DNA from: Planctomycetia bacterium
GTDB taxonomy: Bacteria; Planctomycetota; Phycisphaerae; Phycisphaerales; SM1A02
Length of the DNA stretch: 11,360 nt
Reading direction: 5' to 3'
Assembly (NCBI GenBank): GCA_005798965.1
Contig: SYIB01000216.1
Coordinates: 1-11,360 of the forward strand
Shown here: piece after piece, positions 1-7,428 of the stretch
Layout of the letters: each line of letters begins with the position of its first letter
How positions within the stretch are numbered: the stretch's first letter is position 1
Notes under the pieces: generated by a model
Seen by the model: the letters and a program-made list of their open reading frames with translations, nothing else
Database searches by the model: none
Told to the model about the DNA's origin: nothing
Program-made: the position numbers and the translations under genes

Positions 1-9
1 CGTCCGGGA

Positions 10-1488
10 TCAGCGGCGCAGGATGACGAAGCGCTGTACGCCCTCACGCACCACGGTCAAGCGCAGTGGACGCTCGGCGGGCACTGCCGAAACCGCTTCG
101 CGCATCGAGTCGGCATCCGTCACGCTGCGACCGTTGACCTTGGTGATGACGTCGCCGACCTGCAGGCCGCGCTCGGCGGCCTGGCTGTCATCCTTCACCG
201 AGGCAACCACGACGCCCTGCTCGAGATTCATCGACTTCAGCATGTCCGCATCGGCCTCCTCGACGGTCAGGCCGAGCCTTGCGAGTTCGCCGCCACGCTG
301 CGGCATGGCGGGAGCGCCCACCATGAGCCGTTCTTCCGTGCGCTCGACGAGCGTGGCTTGCTTGGTCAGGCGTTCACCCTCGCGGATGATCTCGAGGTTC
401 ACTTCGGCATCGGGCCGCCGGCTGGCAATGATCCTCATGAAGGCAGATGAACTCGGGGTGGGCTTGCCATCGATCTTCACGACGATGTCGCCGTCCTGCA
501 AGCCCGCCTTCTGGGCCGGGGTGTCGGGCTGGACGCGTGCAATCAGCACACCGTCGCTTGGCTTGATGTCGAAGCTGGATGCCGTCTCGGCATCCATCTC
601 CTGCAGCTGCACGCCGAGGTAGCCGCGGACGACGCGGCCGCCGTCACGCAGTTGGCCGACGATGTCCTTGACCATCGCGCTCGGGATGGCGAACCCAACG
701 CCGTCGTTGCCTCCGTTGCGGCTGCTGATGGCGGTGTTGATCCCGATCACGTTGCCTTCGAGGTCCGCGAGTGGACCGCGGGAGTTGCCGGGATTGATCG
801 CCGCATCGGGCTGGATGTAGTTCTCGAACTGCGCCAGGCCCACGCGGTCGCGGCCCTTGGCGCTGATGATGCCCGCGGTGACGGTGTGGTCGAGCCCGAA
901 CGGGCAGCCGATCGCCACGACCCAGTCACCGACCTCGAGCGATTCGCTGTCGCCGAAGCTGGCCGCGACGAGATCGGTGGCCTCGACCTGGATCACGGCG
1001 AGGTCCGTGTCCCGGTCGGTGCCGATGACGGTTGCCGCGACCTCACGGCCATCGTGCAGCATGACCTTGAGTTCGTCGGCGCCGCTGATCACGTGATTGT
1101 TGGTCACGATCATGCCGGCCTTGTCGATGATCACGCCGGTGCCCTCACCCATGCGAGCAGGCATGCGACCGCCGCGCTGCTGCGGCGCATCGGGTGCACC
1201 CGGCATGTTGGGGAAGAAGCGGCGGAACTCCTCCGGCATCTCGGGCATCTGCTGCCCGCCTTGGCCGGCGCCGGACTCGGCGCTGTAGGGGGCCTTGTCG
1301 ATCGACACGATGCTCACGACGCTCGGATCAAGCTTGCGTGCAGCGGTGCGGAAGGCGTTCGACAGGGCGCGTGCGTGCTTGAGATCGGCCTCGTCCCGCG
1401 AGGTCGCCAGTACGGGTGCGGTGGCAGCAAACGAAAGCGCGAGGCCGAACATGGCGGCGCGTGACGACGGACGGATGAAGTTGGACAT
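10..1488 (-). CDS. htrA: HtrA/DegP-like periplasmic serine protease, two PDZ domains
   Basis: Envelope quality-control protease of the trypsin-like S1C (Do/HtrA) family, expected to degrade or chaperone misfolded exported proteins. The 492-residue product begins with a Sec-type signal peptide (about 1-28, hydrophobic AAMFGLALSFAATAPVLA), then a DegP-style N-terminal loop (EEFRRFFPNMPG, 86-97). The protease domain shows His132 (NNHV), Asp162 (DTDLAV) and Ser236. PDZ1 lies at about 288-380 and PDZ2 at about 400-490. The Ser motif reads GNSRGPL instead of the usual GNSGGPL/AL, so Arg237 replaces a near-invariant Gly; the oxyanion-loop Gly234 and Ser236 remain. The start at 1488 is chosen because GGAGGAA lies 9 bases upstream and it gives a clean signal peptide; an in-frame ATG at 1542 would bury the signal behind 18 extra residues. 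It is the last gene of the minus-strand run, 66 bases after the RNA methyltransferase. Family assignment is secure; full proteolytic activity is not certain. Confidence 0.93.
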   Translation of the reverse strand: MSNFIRPSSRAAMFGLALSFAATAPVLATSRDEADLKHARALSNAFRTAARKLDPSVVSIVSIDKAPYSAESGAGQGGQQMPEMPEEFRRFFPNMPGAPDAPQQRGGRMPARMGEGTGVIIDKAGMIVTNNHVISGADELKVMLHDGREVAATVIGTDRDTDLAVIQVEATDLVAASFGDSESLEVGDWVVAIGCPFGLDHTVTAGIISAKGRDRVGLAQFENYIQPDAAINPGNSRGPLADLEGNVIGINTAISSRNGGNDGVGFAIPSAMVKDIVGQLRDGGRVVRGYLGVQLQEMDAETASSFDIKPSDGVLIARVQPDTPAQKAGLQDGDIVVKIDGKPTPSSSAFMRIIASRRPDAEVNLEIIREGERLTKQATLVERTEERLMVGAPAMPQRGGELARLGLTVEEADADMLKSMNLEQGVVVASVKDDSQAAERGLQVGDVITKVNGRSVTDADSMREAVSAVPAERPLRLTVVREGVQRFVILRR

Positions 1489-1497
1489 GAGCTTGGG

Positions 1498-1504
1498 TTC
1501 CTCC
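1498..1504 (-). promoter_or_regulatory. Shine-Dalgarno site of the HtrA-like gene
   Basis: GGAGGAA on the minus strand, 9 bases before the ATG at 1488. It is the strongest ribosome-binding match at this junction and fixes the start that places the signal peptide at the N-terminus, rather than the longer in-frame start at 1542. A 5-bp hairpin (1506-1519) sits directly upstream of it. Confidence 0.75.
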
Positions 1505-1554
1505 ACGGCCGAAGGGCCGACCGGAGAACGGTACGGCGGCAAGGTGCCCCCAGT

Positions 1555-2406
1555 TCAGGCCTGGCCGGTCGGATTTCCGCCTGGCAAGGTCCCGCTTCCG
1601 TGCGCGAGGTGATAGAGCGTGACCGCTCCTGCCACACTGACATTCAGGCTGTTGATGCCCGCGCGCATGGGGATGAAGGCGAGCACATCGCACTCAGCCT
1701 CGACCTCCGGGGAAATCCCACGGAATTCGTTGCCGACCACCACGACCATCCGTTCCGTGCGCCGGATGGTTGGCAGCGCCCGGGCGCCAGGACGGCAGAC
1801 GGTGCCGAGCACGGAATAACCATGGTCGCGCCGCAACATTCTCAGCGTCGAAGGCAGGACGCAGTGCAGGAACGGCACGCTCAGCGTGTACCCCATGCTG
1901 CTGCGGATGCTCTTGCGATAGAGCGGGTCGTGGCAGTGCTGGCCCACCAGCACGCCGTGGGCACCGAAGGCGGCGCTGTCGCGGAAGATCGCACCGATGT
2001 TGTCGCGGTCGCCTACACCGTCGGCTGCAAGCACGAGTGCAGCGCCAATCGTGGGCGCGATCTCCGCGAGCGAGCGGCTCTGCAGCACGCTGCGATCGCC
2101 GCTGGCGATCGCACCACGGTGCATCTGGAAGCCGGTGAGCGCCTCGACCCGGTGGTCGGGCGTGACGAAGACGGGGACCTCGGGTTGCCCATGCCGTGCA
2201 AGCAAGGCATCGATCTCGGCGAGCCGGCGCTCTGCTGCCAGGATCGATCGCGTGGCACCGGGCAGCGCGAGCATGCGCTCGATGACGAGCAGGCCCTCGC
2301 CGATGAAGGTTCCGCTGCGGCCATCGCCGCCGACGAGCTCGCGGTCACGCAGTGCGCGGAAGTCCGCCAGCCGCGGATCGTCAAAGCTCTCGACATCGAT
2401 GCGCAT
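1555..2406 (-). CDS. SpoU/TrmH-family RNA 2'-O-ribose methyltransferase
   Basis: SAM-dependent enzyme of the SPOUT class that methylates a ribose 2'-OH in rRNA or tRNA. The 283-residue product has an N-terminal region (about 1-110) with a GTFIGEGLLVIERML stretch like SpoU substrate-binding domains. The catalytic domain follows with all three SpoU motifs: motif 1 at about 128-143 (DGVGDRDNIGAIFRDS, Asn136 and the catalytic-type Arg142), motif 2 at 225-230 (GNEFRG, Glu227) and motif 3 at 245-258 (IPMRAGINSLNVSV). These form the trefoil-knot SAM site in the family. Start 2406 is chosen because the 35 residues before it in the frame are low-complexity, Arg/Ser-rich and overlap the upstream gene. 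From 2406 the ATG lies 4 bases after the stop of the Wzz-like gene. There is no clear Shine-Dalgarno, which suggests translational coupling. The target nucleotide (tRNA Gm18, 23S rRNA or other) cannot be told from sequence, so no gene name is given. Confidence 0.9.
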   Translation of the reverse strand: MRIDVESFDDPRLADFRALRDRELVGGDGRSGTFIGEGLLVIERMLALPGATRSILAAERRLAEIDALLARHGQPEVPVFVTPDHRVEALTGFQMHRGAIASGDRSVLQSRSLAEIAPTIGAALVLAADGVGDRDNIGAIFRDSAAFGAHGVLVGQHCHDPLYRKSIRSSMGYTLSVPFLHCVLPSTLRMLRRDHGYSVLGTVCRPGARALPTIRRTERMVVVVGNEFRGISPEVEAECDVLAFIPMRAGINSLNVSVAGAVTLYHLAHGSGTLPGGNPTGQA

Positions 2407-2410
2407 GCGC

Positions 2411-3943
2411 TCAGGCGAGCGCGCGACGGCGGTCTTGGACGGCGCCTGCAAGCGCGGACAGCCCGAGCAGCGCGAACCACAGGCCGACGCCAGCGACCGC
2501 GAGTTTGCCATTGGAAATCAGCCGCTCGGTCGACACGATCGGTGCAAGATCGCCCATGTAGAGGACCGAAGCTGGGTTGAGGTTGCGCCTCGAGACCGCC
2601 GTGAGGATCTCGCGTGTGCGGTCGGCCAGATCGGCGATCTGGTTGCTGAGGCTGATCAGGCGCTGCGCGGTTTCGGAACCAGAGGGCTGGATCTGGGCAG
2701 ATGCGGAATCCCGCTCGCCGACACTGTCCTGCAGCCAAGCTTCGAAATCGACTTTGGCCTGATGCTCGGCCACCTTGAGATCTGCTTCGACCACGCGTTC
2801 GATGAGTTCACGCCTGTATGCGACGTCCTTACTCTGGACGGCCTGTTCGATGACTCGATCGATGAAGCTGCCGTCGACATTAGCCCGTACATCGGTCTCG
2901 GCCGAGCTGGATCCCGCGGACGATGACCCTCGCGGATCGGAGACCAACTGGTTCAGCGCATCATGCAGGACTTGGCTGTGCTGCTTGCTTTCACTCAAAG
3001 AAGCCTGAAGCATTTGTTGCCGTACTCCCATGATTGCGACATACCTACTGTTATCCCTCTCCTGCGCCATGGTCATGATTTCTAAAAAGGTCGGAACAAC
3101 GAGGTTCCGCTGGAGCGCGAGCACTCGCTGCCGCAGATCAAACAGTATCTCGCCCCCTGACGCCTTGGCGACTTCGGATCCCTGAATCGTCATCAGACTT
3201 TGGATGGTCACCGAGACGCTCTCTGTGTGGTCGTACAGGAGTTCGGCAAGGAGGATCAACGCCGATGGGCCAGCATCGTTCCCCAGCAACACGCCAGCGG
3301 AACTCCGGAGTTCCTTGGACTGAGGCAGCAGGAACTTATACTCCGTTACGCCGCTGGCTTCGGAGAGCCGTGCCCACTCGGCCGGTATCGCCTCGACGAT
3401 GCGCTCGGCTGCACCCGGGCTCAGTCCACCCGCCACGCAGGTGATCGTGAAGCCAGTCTGGGCCAAGGCCTCGAGCTTGGACTTGAATTCACCCTCGAGC
3501 TCCTGCCGCTCGGCGGCGGTGAGCTTGGTGTTGGCGAGCTTCTGCTCGTACTCCGATTGGAGCATCGAGAGGTCGCGGCTCGAGCGCGAGATCGTCACGG
3601 CCCGCGCAAGGTCAGCAAGCTCGATGCGCTTCTCAAGGCCCTGCGCCTTCCAGACCGGCTCAAGCACGTTGGTGCTGATGAGGTCCTGTGGACTGAAAGG
3701 CAACTTGTTGGGGTACTGACCCTGCGCGGCACCCTTGAAGGTGAGCGTGACTTGGTACCTCGCGACCGTCGAAACCGGGAGCGCCTGCGTGATTGCAAAG
3801 GCACCCACGGTCATCAGCGCTGCGATGACGGTCGACAGCACGAACAGCGACCGGTGTCGCATCACAAACCCAATCAGGTCGATCGAGCCTTCGTCGTACA
3901 CCACGCCGTCGCCGGCGTTCCCCGCTGGAGTTCCTTGGTTCAT
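2411..3943 (-). CDS. Wzz/GumC-like two-TM membrane protein (chain-length-determinant type)
   Basis: A 510-residue inner-membrane protein with the topology of polysaccharide co-polymerases. It has a short cytoplasmic N-terminus with the acidic lead-in DEGSIDLIGFVMRH (18-30), TM1 at about 32-53, a long periplasmic part rich in predicted helix and coiled coil (about 100-165, 290-335, 375-450), and TM2 at about 480-501, ending in the basic tail QDRRRALA. The region after TM1 (YQVTLTFKG, then SPQDLISTNVL) resembles the Wzz N-terminal domain. Known relatives set O-antigen or exopolysaccharide chain length. No C-terminal tyrosine-kinase domain is present, and no glycosyltransferase or polymerase gene lies nearby. 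A Ser-rich linker (about 340-348) splits the periplasmic part. The ATG at 3943 has AGGA 7 bases upstream and follows the E2 stop by 29 bases. The central part (about 2940-3110) is visibly richer in A/T than its neighbours. Topology is clear; the Wzz assignment is probable and the function is inferred. Confidence 0.72.
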   Translation of the reverse strand: MNQGTPAGNAGDGVVYDEGSIDLIGFVMRHRSLFVLSTVIAALMTVGAFAITQALPVSTVARYQVTLTFKGAAQGQYPNKLPFSPQDLISTNVLEPVWKAQGLEKRIELADLARAVTISRSSRDLSMLQSEYEQKLANTKLTAAERQELEGEFKSKLEALAQTGFTITCVAGGLSPGAAERIVEAIPAEWARLSEASGVTEYKFLLPQSKELRSSAGVLLGNDAGPSALILLAELLYDHTESVSVTIQSLMTIQGSEVAKASGGEILFDLRQRVLALQRNLVVPTFLEIMTMAQERDNSRYVAIMGVRQQMLQASLSESKQHSQVLHDALNQLVSDPRGSSSAGSSSAETDVRANVDGSFIDRVIEQAVQSKDVAYRRELIERVVEADLKVAEHQAKVDFEAWLQDSVGERDSASAQIQPSGSETAQRLISLSNQIADLADRTREILTAVSRRNLNPASVLYMGDLAPIVSTERLISNGKLAVAGVGLWFALLGLSALAGAVQDRRRALA

Positions 3944-3972
3944 AAGCGCATCCTAGCGACGCGCCGCTTGCG

Positions 3973-5286
3973 TCACAGCAGCGACGACGGGTCCTCGAGC
4001 AGGCCGACGACGGTGTTCAGGAAACGTGCGCCTTCCGCACCATCGACGACGCGGTGGTCGCACGACAGGCTCAGGGGCATGACGAGGCCTGCGTAGAAGC
4101 GGCCGTCCTTCACGAGCACTCGCTCCTTGGTGCGACCCGCGGCCAGGATCGCCACCTCGGGGTAGTTGATGATCGGCGTGGCGAACATGCCGCCGTAGCT
4201 GCCGACATTGGAGAGCGTGAACGTGCCGCCCATGCTCTCCTCACGGCTGATCGAGCGGTCGCGACAGCGCCCTGCGAGCACCTTGACCTGATTGGCCAGG
4301 TCGACCAGCGTGCACTGGTCCGCGTTGCGCACGACTGGCACCATGAGCCCGTTGTCGGTGTCGACCGCGATCGAGAGGTTGATCACACCCTTGATGAGGA
4401 TCTCGCTGTTGGCGTCGTCCACATTGGCGTTCAGGGAAGGGTGCTTGCGGAGCGCCCGGCTGATGGCCGCCATGATGAACGGCATCATGCTCAGCTTCTG
4501 GCCGACCACCTTGGAGTACTCGCGTCGCTTGCGGTCGAGCTCGGTGACATCCGCCTCGTCGACCACGGTGAAGTGCACCGCGGTGCGGACGCTGCGTTCG
4601 AGGCTCTCGGCGATCTTGCGCCGCACGCCGCGGAAGGCGATGCGCTGGGACACGCCATCCTTGTCGACTGCCGGCATGGGCAACGGTGCTGGAACGGCGC
4701 GGGGGGCAAAGCCGGCCTTGGAGGCTCCGCCGGCGAAGCCATGCACGTCCGCTGCGGTCACGCGGCCGCTGTGACCGGTTCCCGGGATCTTGTTGATGTC
4801 GACGCCCATGTCGCGGGCGATGCGGCGCACGGCCGGGGTCGCGAGCGCCTTGCCGCCGGTCACGGCAGCAACGGTGTGCTCGGGCTTGCGCGCGAAGCGG
4901 TCGCTCACGGTGAGCGTGCCGCTCATCGTGCCTACGACCGTTCCCTGATCGCCTTCGGCCTCGGGCACGCCAGCTGCAACAGCGGCGCTCACGCATGCGG
5001 GACCCTTCACCGCAGCCGCTGCGCCAGCGACGGCATACCGCACGAGCGGCTTGCCGACCTTCATGATGTCGCCGGGCTTGCCGCAGAGTTCGCTCACCGT
5101 GCCCGGCCACGGGCTCGGCACTTCCACAAGCGCCTTGTCGGTCTGCATCTCGGCAAGCATGCTTGAGGTGGTGACCACATCACCCGGCTTCACGCGCCAG
5201 CTGATGAGCTCGGCCTCGACCAAGCCTTCGCCAAGGTCAGGAAGGAGGAAGTGGCTCTTGTCGTCGGGTTGCTTCAGGCCGGCCAT
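3973..5286 (-). CDS. pdhC: Dihydrolipoamide acyltransferase (E2) of a 2-oxoacid dehydrogenase complex
   Basis: E2 core enzyme: it carries the acyl group from E1 on a swinging lipoyl arm and transfers it to CoA. The 437-residue product has one lipoyl domain (about 12-85) with the modified lysine at K51 (EMQTDKALVEVPSP). A 60-residue Ala/Gly-rich linker follows, then the peripheral-subunit-binding domain (about 147-183, ATPAVRRIARDMGVDINKIP) and the CAT domain (about 213-437) with catalytic His411 and Asp415 in CDHRVVDGA. The ATG at 5286 has GGAGG 6 bases upstream; the E1 beta stop is 21 bases before it. The lone lipoyl domain and the SNVGSYGG signature fit both branched-chain and Gram-positive-type pyruvate complexes, so the symbol is provisional (bkdB is the alternative). 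No dihydrolipoamide dehydrogenase (E3) is encoded in the window, so E3 must come from elsewhere. Confidence 0.93.
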   Translation of the reverse strand: MAGLKQPDDKSHFLLPDLGEGLVEAELISWRVKPGDVVTTSSMLAEMQTDKALVEVPSPWPGTVSELCGKPGDIMKVGKPLVRYAVAGAAAAVKGPACVSAAVAAGVPEAEGDQGTVVGTMSGTLTVSDRFARKPEHTVAAVTGGKALATPAVRRIARDMGVDINKIPGTGHSGRVTAADVHGFAGGASKAGFAPRAVPAPLPMPAVDKDGVSQRIAFRGVRRKIAESLERSVRTAVHFTVVDEADVTELDRKRREYSKVVGQKLSMMPFIMAAISRALRKHPSLNANVDDANSEILIKGVINLSIAVDTDNGLMVPVVRNADQCTLVDLANQVKVLAGRCRDRSISREESMGGTFTLSNVGSYGGMFATPIINYPEVAILAAGRTKERVLVKDGRFYAGLVMPLSLSCDHRVVDGAEGARFLNTVVGLLEDPSSLL

Positions 5287-5307
5287 GGTTCGCCTCCGTG
5301 CGTGGGT

Positions 5308-6276
5308 TCAGTAGGCAAGGCAGTCTTCGATGCCGCGCTGGATGCGCGCGGCGTCGGGCAGGTACTCGAGCTCGAGCTTGTAGTACGGCATGATGGTGTC
5401 GAAGCCCGTCACGCGCTGGACCGGGGCTTCGAGGTGCAGGAAGCACTTTTCCATGATCTGCGTCGCGACTTCGCTGCCGACGCCACAGGTTCGCGGGGCC
5501 TCATGCACGATCACGCAGCGGCCGGTCTTGGAGACGCTCTGCTCGACAGTCTCCATGTCCATGGGGTAGATCGTGCGCAGGTCGATGAGTTCGATGCTGC
5601 GTCCGCAGGCCTCGATCGCCTGCATGCACTGGATCACGCTCGCTCCCCAACTCACCACCGTGAGGTCGGTGCCTTCGCAGACGACGCGGGCCTTGCCGAT
5701 GGGAATGGTGTACTCATCCTCGGGAACTTCCTCGCGGATCGCGCGGTAGATGCGCTTGGGCTCGAAGAAGATGACCGGATCCGGATCACGCAGCGCGCTG
5801 ATGAGCAGGCCCTTCGCGTCGTACGGGCCACTGGGCATGACGACCTTCAGACCAGGCTGGTGTGCGTAGAACGCCTCGGGGCTGTCGCTGTGCAATTCGG
5901 GTGCGTGGATGCCGCCACCCACTGGCACGCGCACGGTCATCGGCACGGTGAACGCGCCCCGGGTGCGGGTGCGCATGCGCGCGGCGTGGCTGCACAGCTG
6001 GTCGTACGCCGGCCCGAGGAAACCCTCGAACTGGATCTCGGGCACCGGGCGAAGTCCAGCCATCGCAAGGCCAATGCTCGCGCCGATGATGCCGCTTTCG
6101 GCCAGCGGCGTGTCGACGACGCGGTTGGCGCCGAAACGCTTCTGCAGGCCTTCGGTGACACGAAAGACGCCGCCGTTGGCCCCGACGTCCTCGCCGAGGA
6201 GCATGACGCGGTCGTCCTTCTCCATTTCCTGGATCAGGGCGAGGTTGATGGCTTGCACGAGGGTGAGGTTCGCCAT
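5308..6276 (-). CDS. pdhB: 2-oxoacid dehydrogenase E1 component, beta subunit
   Basis: Beta half of the thiamine-diphosphate-dependent E1 heterotetramer, which decarboxylates a 2-oxoacid (pyruvate or branched-chain) and loads the acyl group onto E2. The 322-residue length is standard. Visible landmarks are GEDVGANGGVFRVT (28-41), TPLAESGIIGASIG (56-69, with the ThDP-activating Glu60), EIQFEGF (80-86), the HAPELHS loop with conserved His129, and the C-terminal transketolase domain with DLRTIYPMD (232-240). The ATG at 6276 has AGGA 7 bases upstream and lies 36 bases after the E1 alpha stop; E2 follows after 21 bases, a typical alpha-beta-E2 operon. Family is certain; pyruvate versus branched-chain specificity is not resolved (bkdAB is the alternative name). 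Confidence 0.94.
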   Translation of the reverse strand: MANLTLVQAINLALIQEMEKDDRVMLLGEDVGANGGVFRVTEGLQKRFGANRVVDTPLAESGIIGASIGLAMAGLRPVPEIQFEGFLGPAYDQLCSHAARMRTRTRGAFTVPMTVRVPVGGGIHAPELHSDSPEAFYAHQPGLKVVMPSGPYDAKGLLISALRDPDPVIFFEPKRIYRAIREEVPEDEYTIPIGKARVVCEGTDLTVVSWGASVIQCMQAIEACGRSIELIDLRTIYPMDMETVEQSVSKTGRCVIVHEAPRTCGVGSEVATQIMEKCFLHLEAPVQRVTGFDTIMPYYKLELEYLPDAARIQRGIEDCLAY

Positions 6277-6312
6277 GGTGTGGTCCTGGTGGATGATCGT
6301 GGTGGTTGCCGC

Positions 6313-7428
6313 TCAGCGCACGCTCGACGCACTCGGGAGCTGGCTCGGGTCCTGCCCGAGCGAGTGGGTGTGGCCGGTCTCGCGCTGCGTGAGGAGATCC
6401 GTTGGAAGATCCGCGAAGGTGTAGTTGAAGACATCGTTGCGCACAGGGTGCTCGACCTGCTCGCAGCGCTCGATCGTCGCCATGCAACTGGCTTCGGCGG
6501 CTTCGCGCAGCGCGGCGTCCTTGGCATCCGACCAGATGCCCTTCTTGATCATGTAGTTGCGCAGCCGCGTGATCGGGTCGCGTCCCTTCCATGCATCGAC
6601 CTCGGCTTGGTCGCGGTAGCGGCGCGCATCGTCGGCGGTGGTGTGGTCGCCGAGCCGGTAGGTCACGCCCTCGATGAAGAATGGCTTTCCGGTCGTGCGC
6701 GTGTGCTCGATCGCCTTGCGCATGCCGTACACCACGGCAAACAGGTCGTTGCCATCCAGCTGCAGGCACGGCATGCCGTAGGCGATGCCGCGCTGCGCGA
6801 CCGTCGGCGCGCTGCACTGGATCCGGCCGGGAACGCTGATCGCCCAGAAGTTGTTCTGGCAGAAGAAGATCACGGGGATGTCGAGGTTGGCGGCGAAGTT
6901 GCACGCCTCGTGGAAGTCGCCTTCGCTCGTCGCGCCGTCACCGAAGAAGGTGCAGGCGATCTGCTTCTGGCCGCGGTACTTCGCGGCCCAGGCGAGGCCG
7001 GTCGCGTGCAACATCTGCGTGCCGATGGGCACGGCGATCGGGGTCGCGTGGTGGGGACGGGGCATCGCGTTGCCACGCTCGTCGCCCATCCAGTGCAAAA
7101 GGATGCTGTCGATCGGCACGCCGCGCCACATGAGGCCGCAGTTCTCGCGATAGCAGGTGACGAGCCAGTCGTCCTTGTTCAGGGCATAGGCCGCGCCGAG
7201 GCTGTTGGCCTCCTGGCCCATGTTCTGCGGATAGGTGCCCATGCGTCCGGAGCGCTGCAACTTGAACGCCACTTCGTCCATCATGCGGCACGTCACCATC
7301 GTCTCGTAAAGCTTGAGCAGGTCGGCGTCGGGGATCAGGCCCTTGCCGAGCTTCTCGTCGAAGTTCCCGTGCTCGTCGAGGATGGAGACGCGCTCGATGG
7401 TCGTGGTCAGGGCGTTGGTGATGGGCAT
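6313..7428 (-). CDS. pdhA: 2-oxoacid dehydrogenase E1 component, alpha subunit
   Basis: Alpha half of E1, holding the ThDP pyrophosphate and Mg2+. The 371-residue product carries the ThDP-binding motif at 163-193: GDGATSEGDF at the front and CQNN at the end. The active-site loop YRLGDHTTADDARRYR (257-272) corresponds to the phosphorylation loop of mitochondrial enzymes. The N-terminal layout (SILDEHGNFDEK, then SGRMGTYPQNMGQEA) and the C-terminal FADLPTDL resemble Bacillus-type pyruvate dehydrogenase E1 alpha. The ADD..RYR loop is also shared with branched-chain enzymes, so bkdAA is an alternative. It is the first gene of the E1-E2 run. The ATG at 7428 has only a weak AAGG 9 bases upstream, and a strong terminator-like hairpin ends about 14 bases before it. 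That suggests transcription attenuation or a start inside the leader. Confidence 0.93.
   Translation of the reverse strand: MPITNALTTTIERVSILDEHGNFDEKLGKGLIPDADLLKLYETMVTCRMMDEVAFKLQRSGRMGTYPQNMGQEANSLGAAYALNKDDWLVTCYRENCGLMWRGVPIDSILLHWMGDERGNAMPRPHHATPIAVPIGTQMLHATGLAWAAKYRGQKQIACTFFGDGATSEGDFHEACNFAANLDIPVIFFCQNNFWAISVPGRIQCSAPTVAQRGIAYGMPCLQLDGNDLFAVVYGMRKAIEHTRTTGKPFFIEGVTYRLGDHTTADDARRYRDQAEVDAWKGRDPITRLRNYMIKKGIWSDAKDAALREAAEASCMATIERCEQVEHPVRNDVFNYTFADLPTDLLTQRETGHTHSLGQDPSQLPSASSVR

Noticed and set aside
652..1464. Plus-strand open frame of 270 codons opposite the protease
   Set aside because: His/Asp/Ala-rich antisense shadow of a well-supported conserved gene.
1489..1542. N-terminal extension of the protease to an ATG at 1542
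   Set aside because: It would put 18 non-signal-like residues before the signal peptide, while a strong GGAGGAA precedes the ATG at 1488.
2407..2511. N-terminal extension of the methyltransferase to 2511
   Set aside because: The extra residues look like an out-of-frame reading of the upstream gene's C-terminus, which encodes TM2 of the Wzz-like protein.
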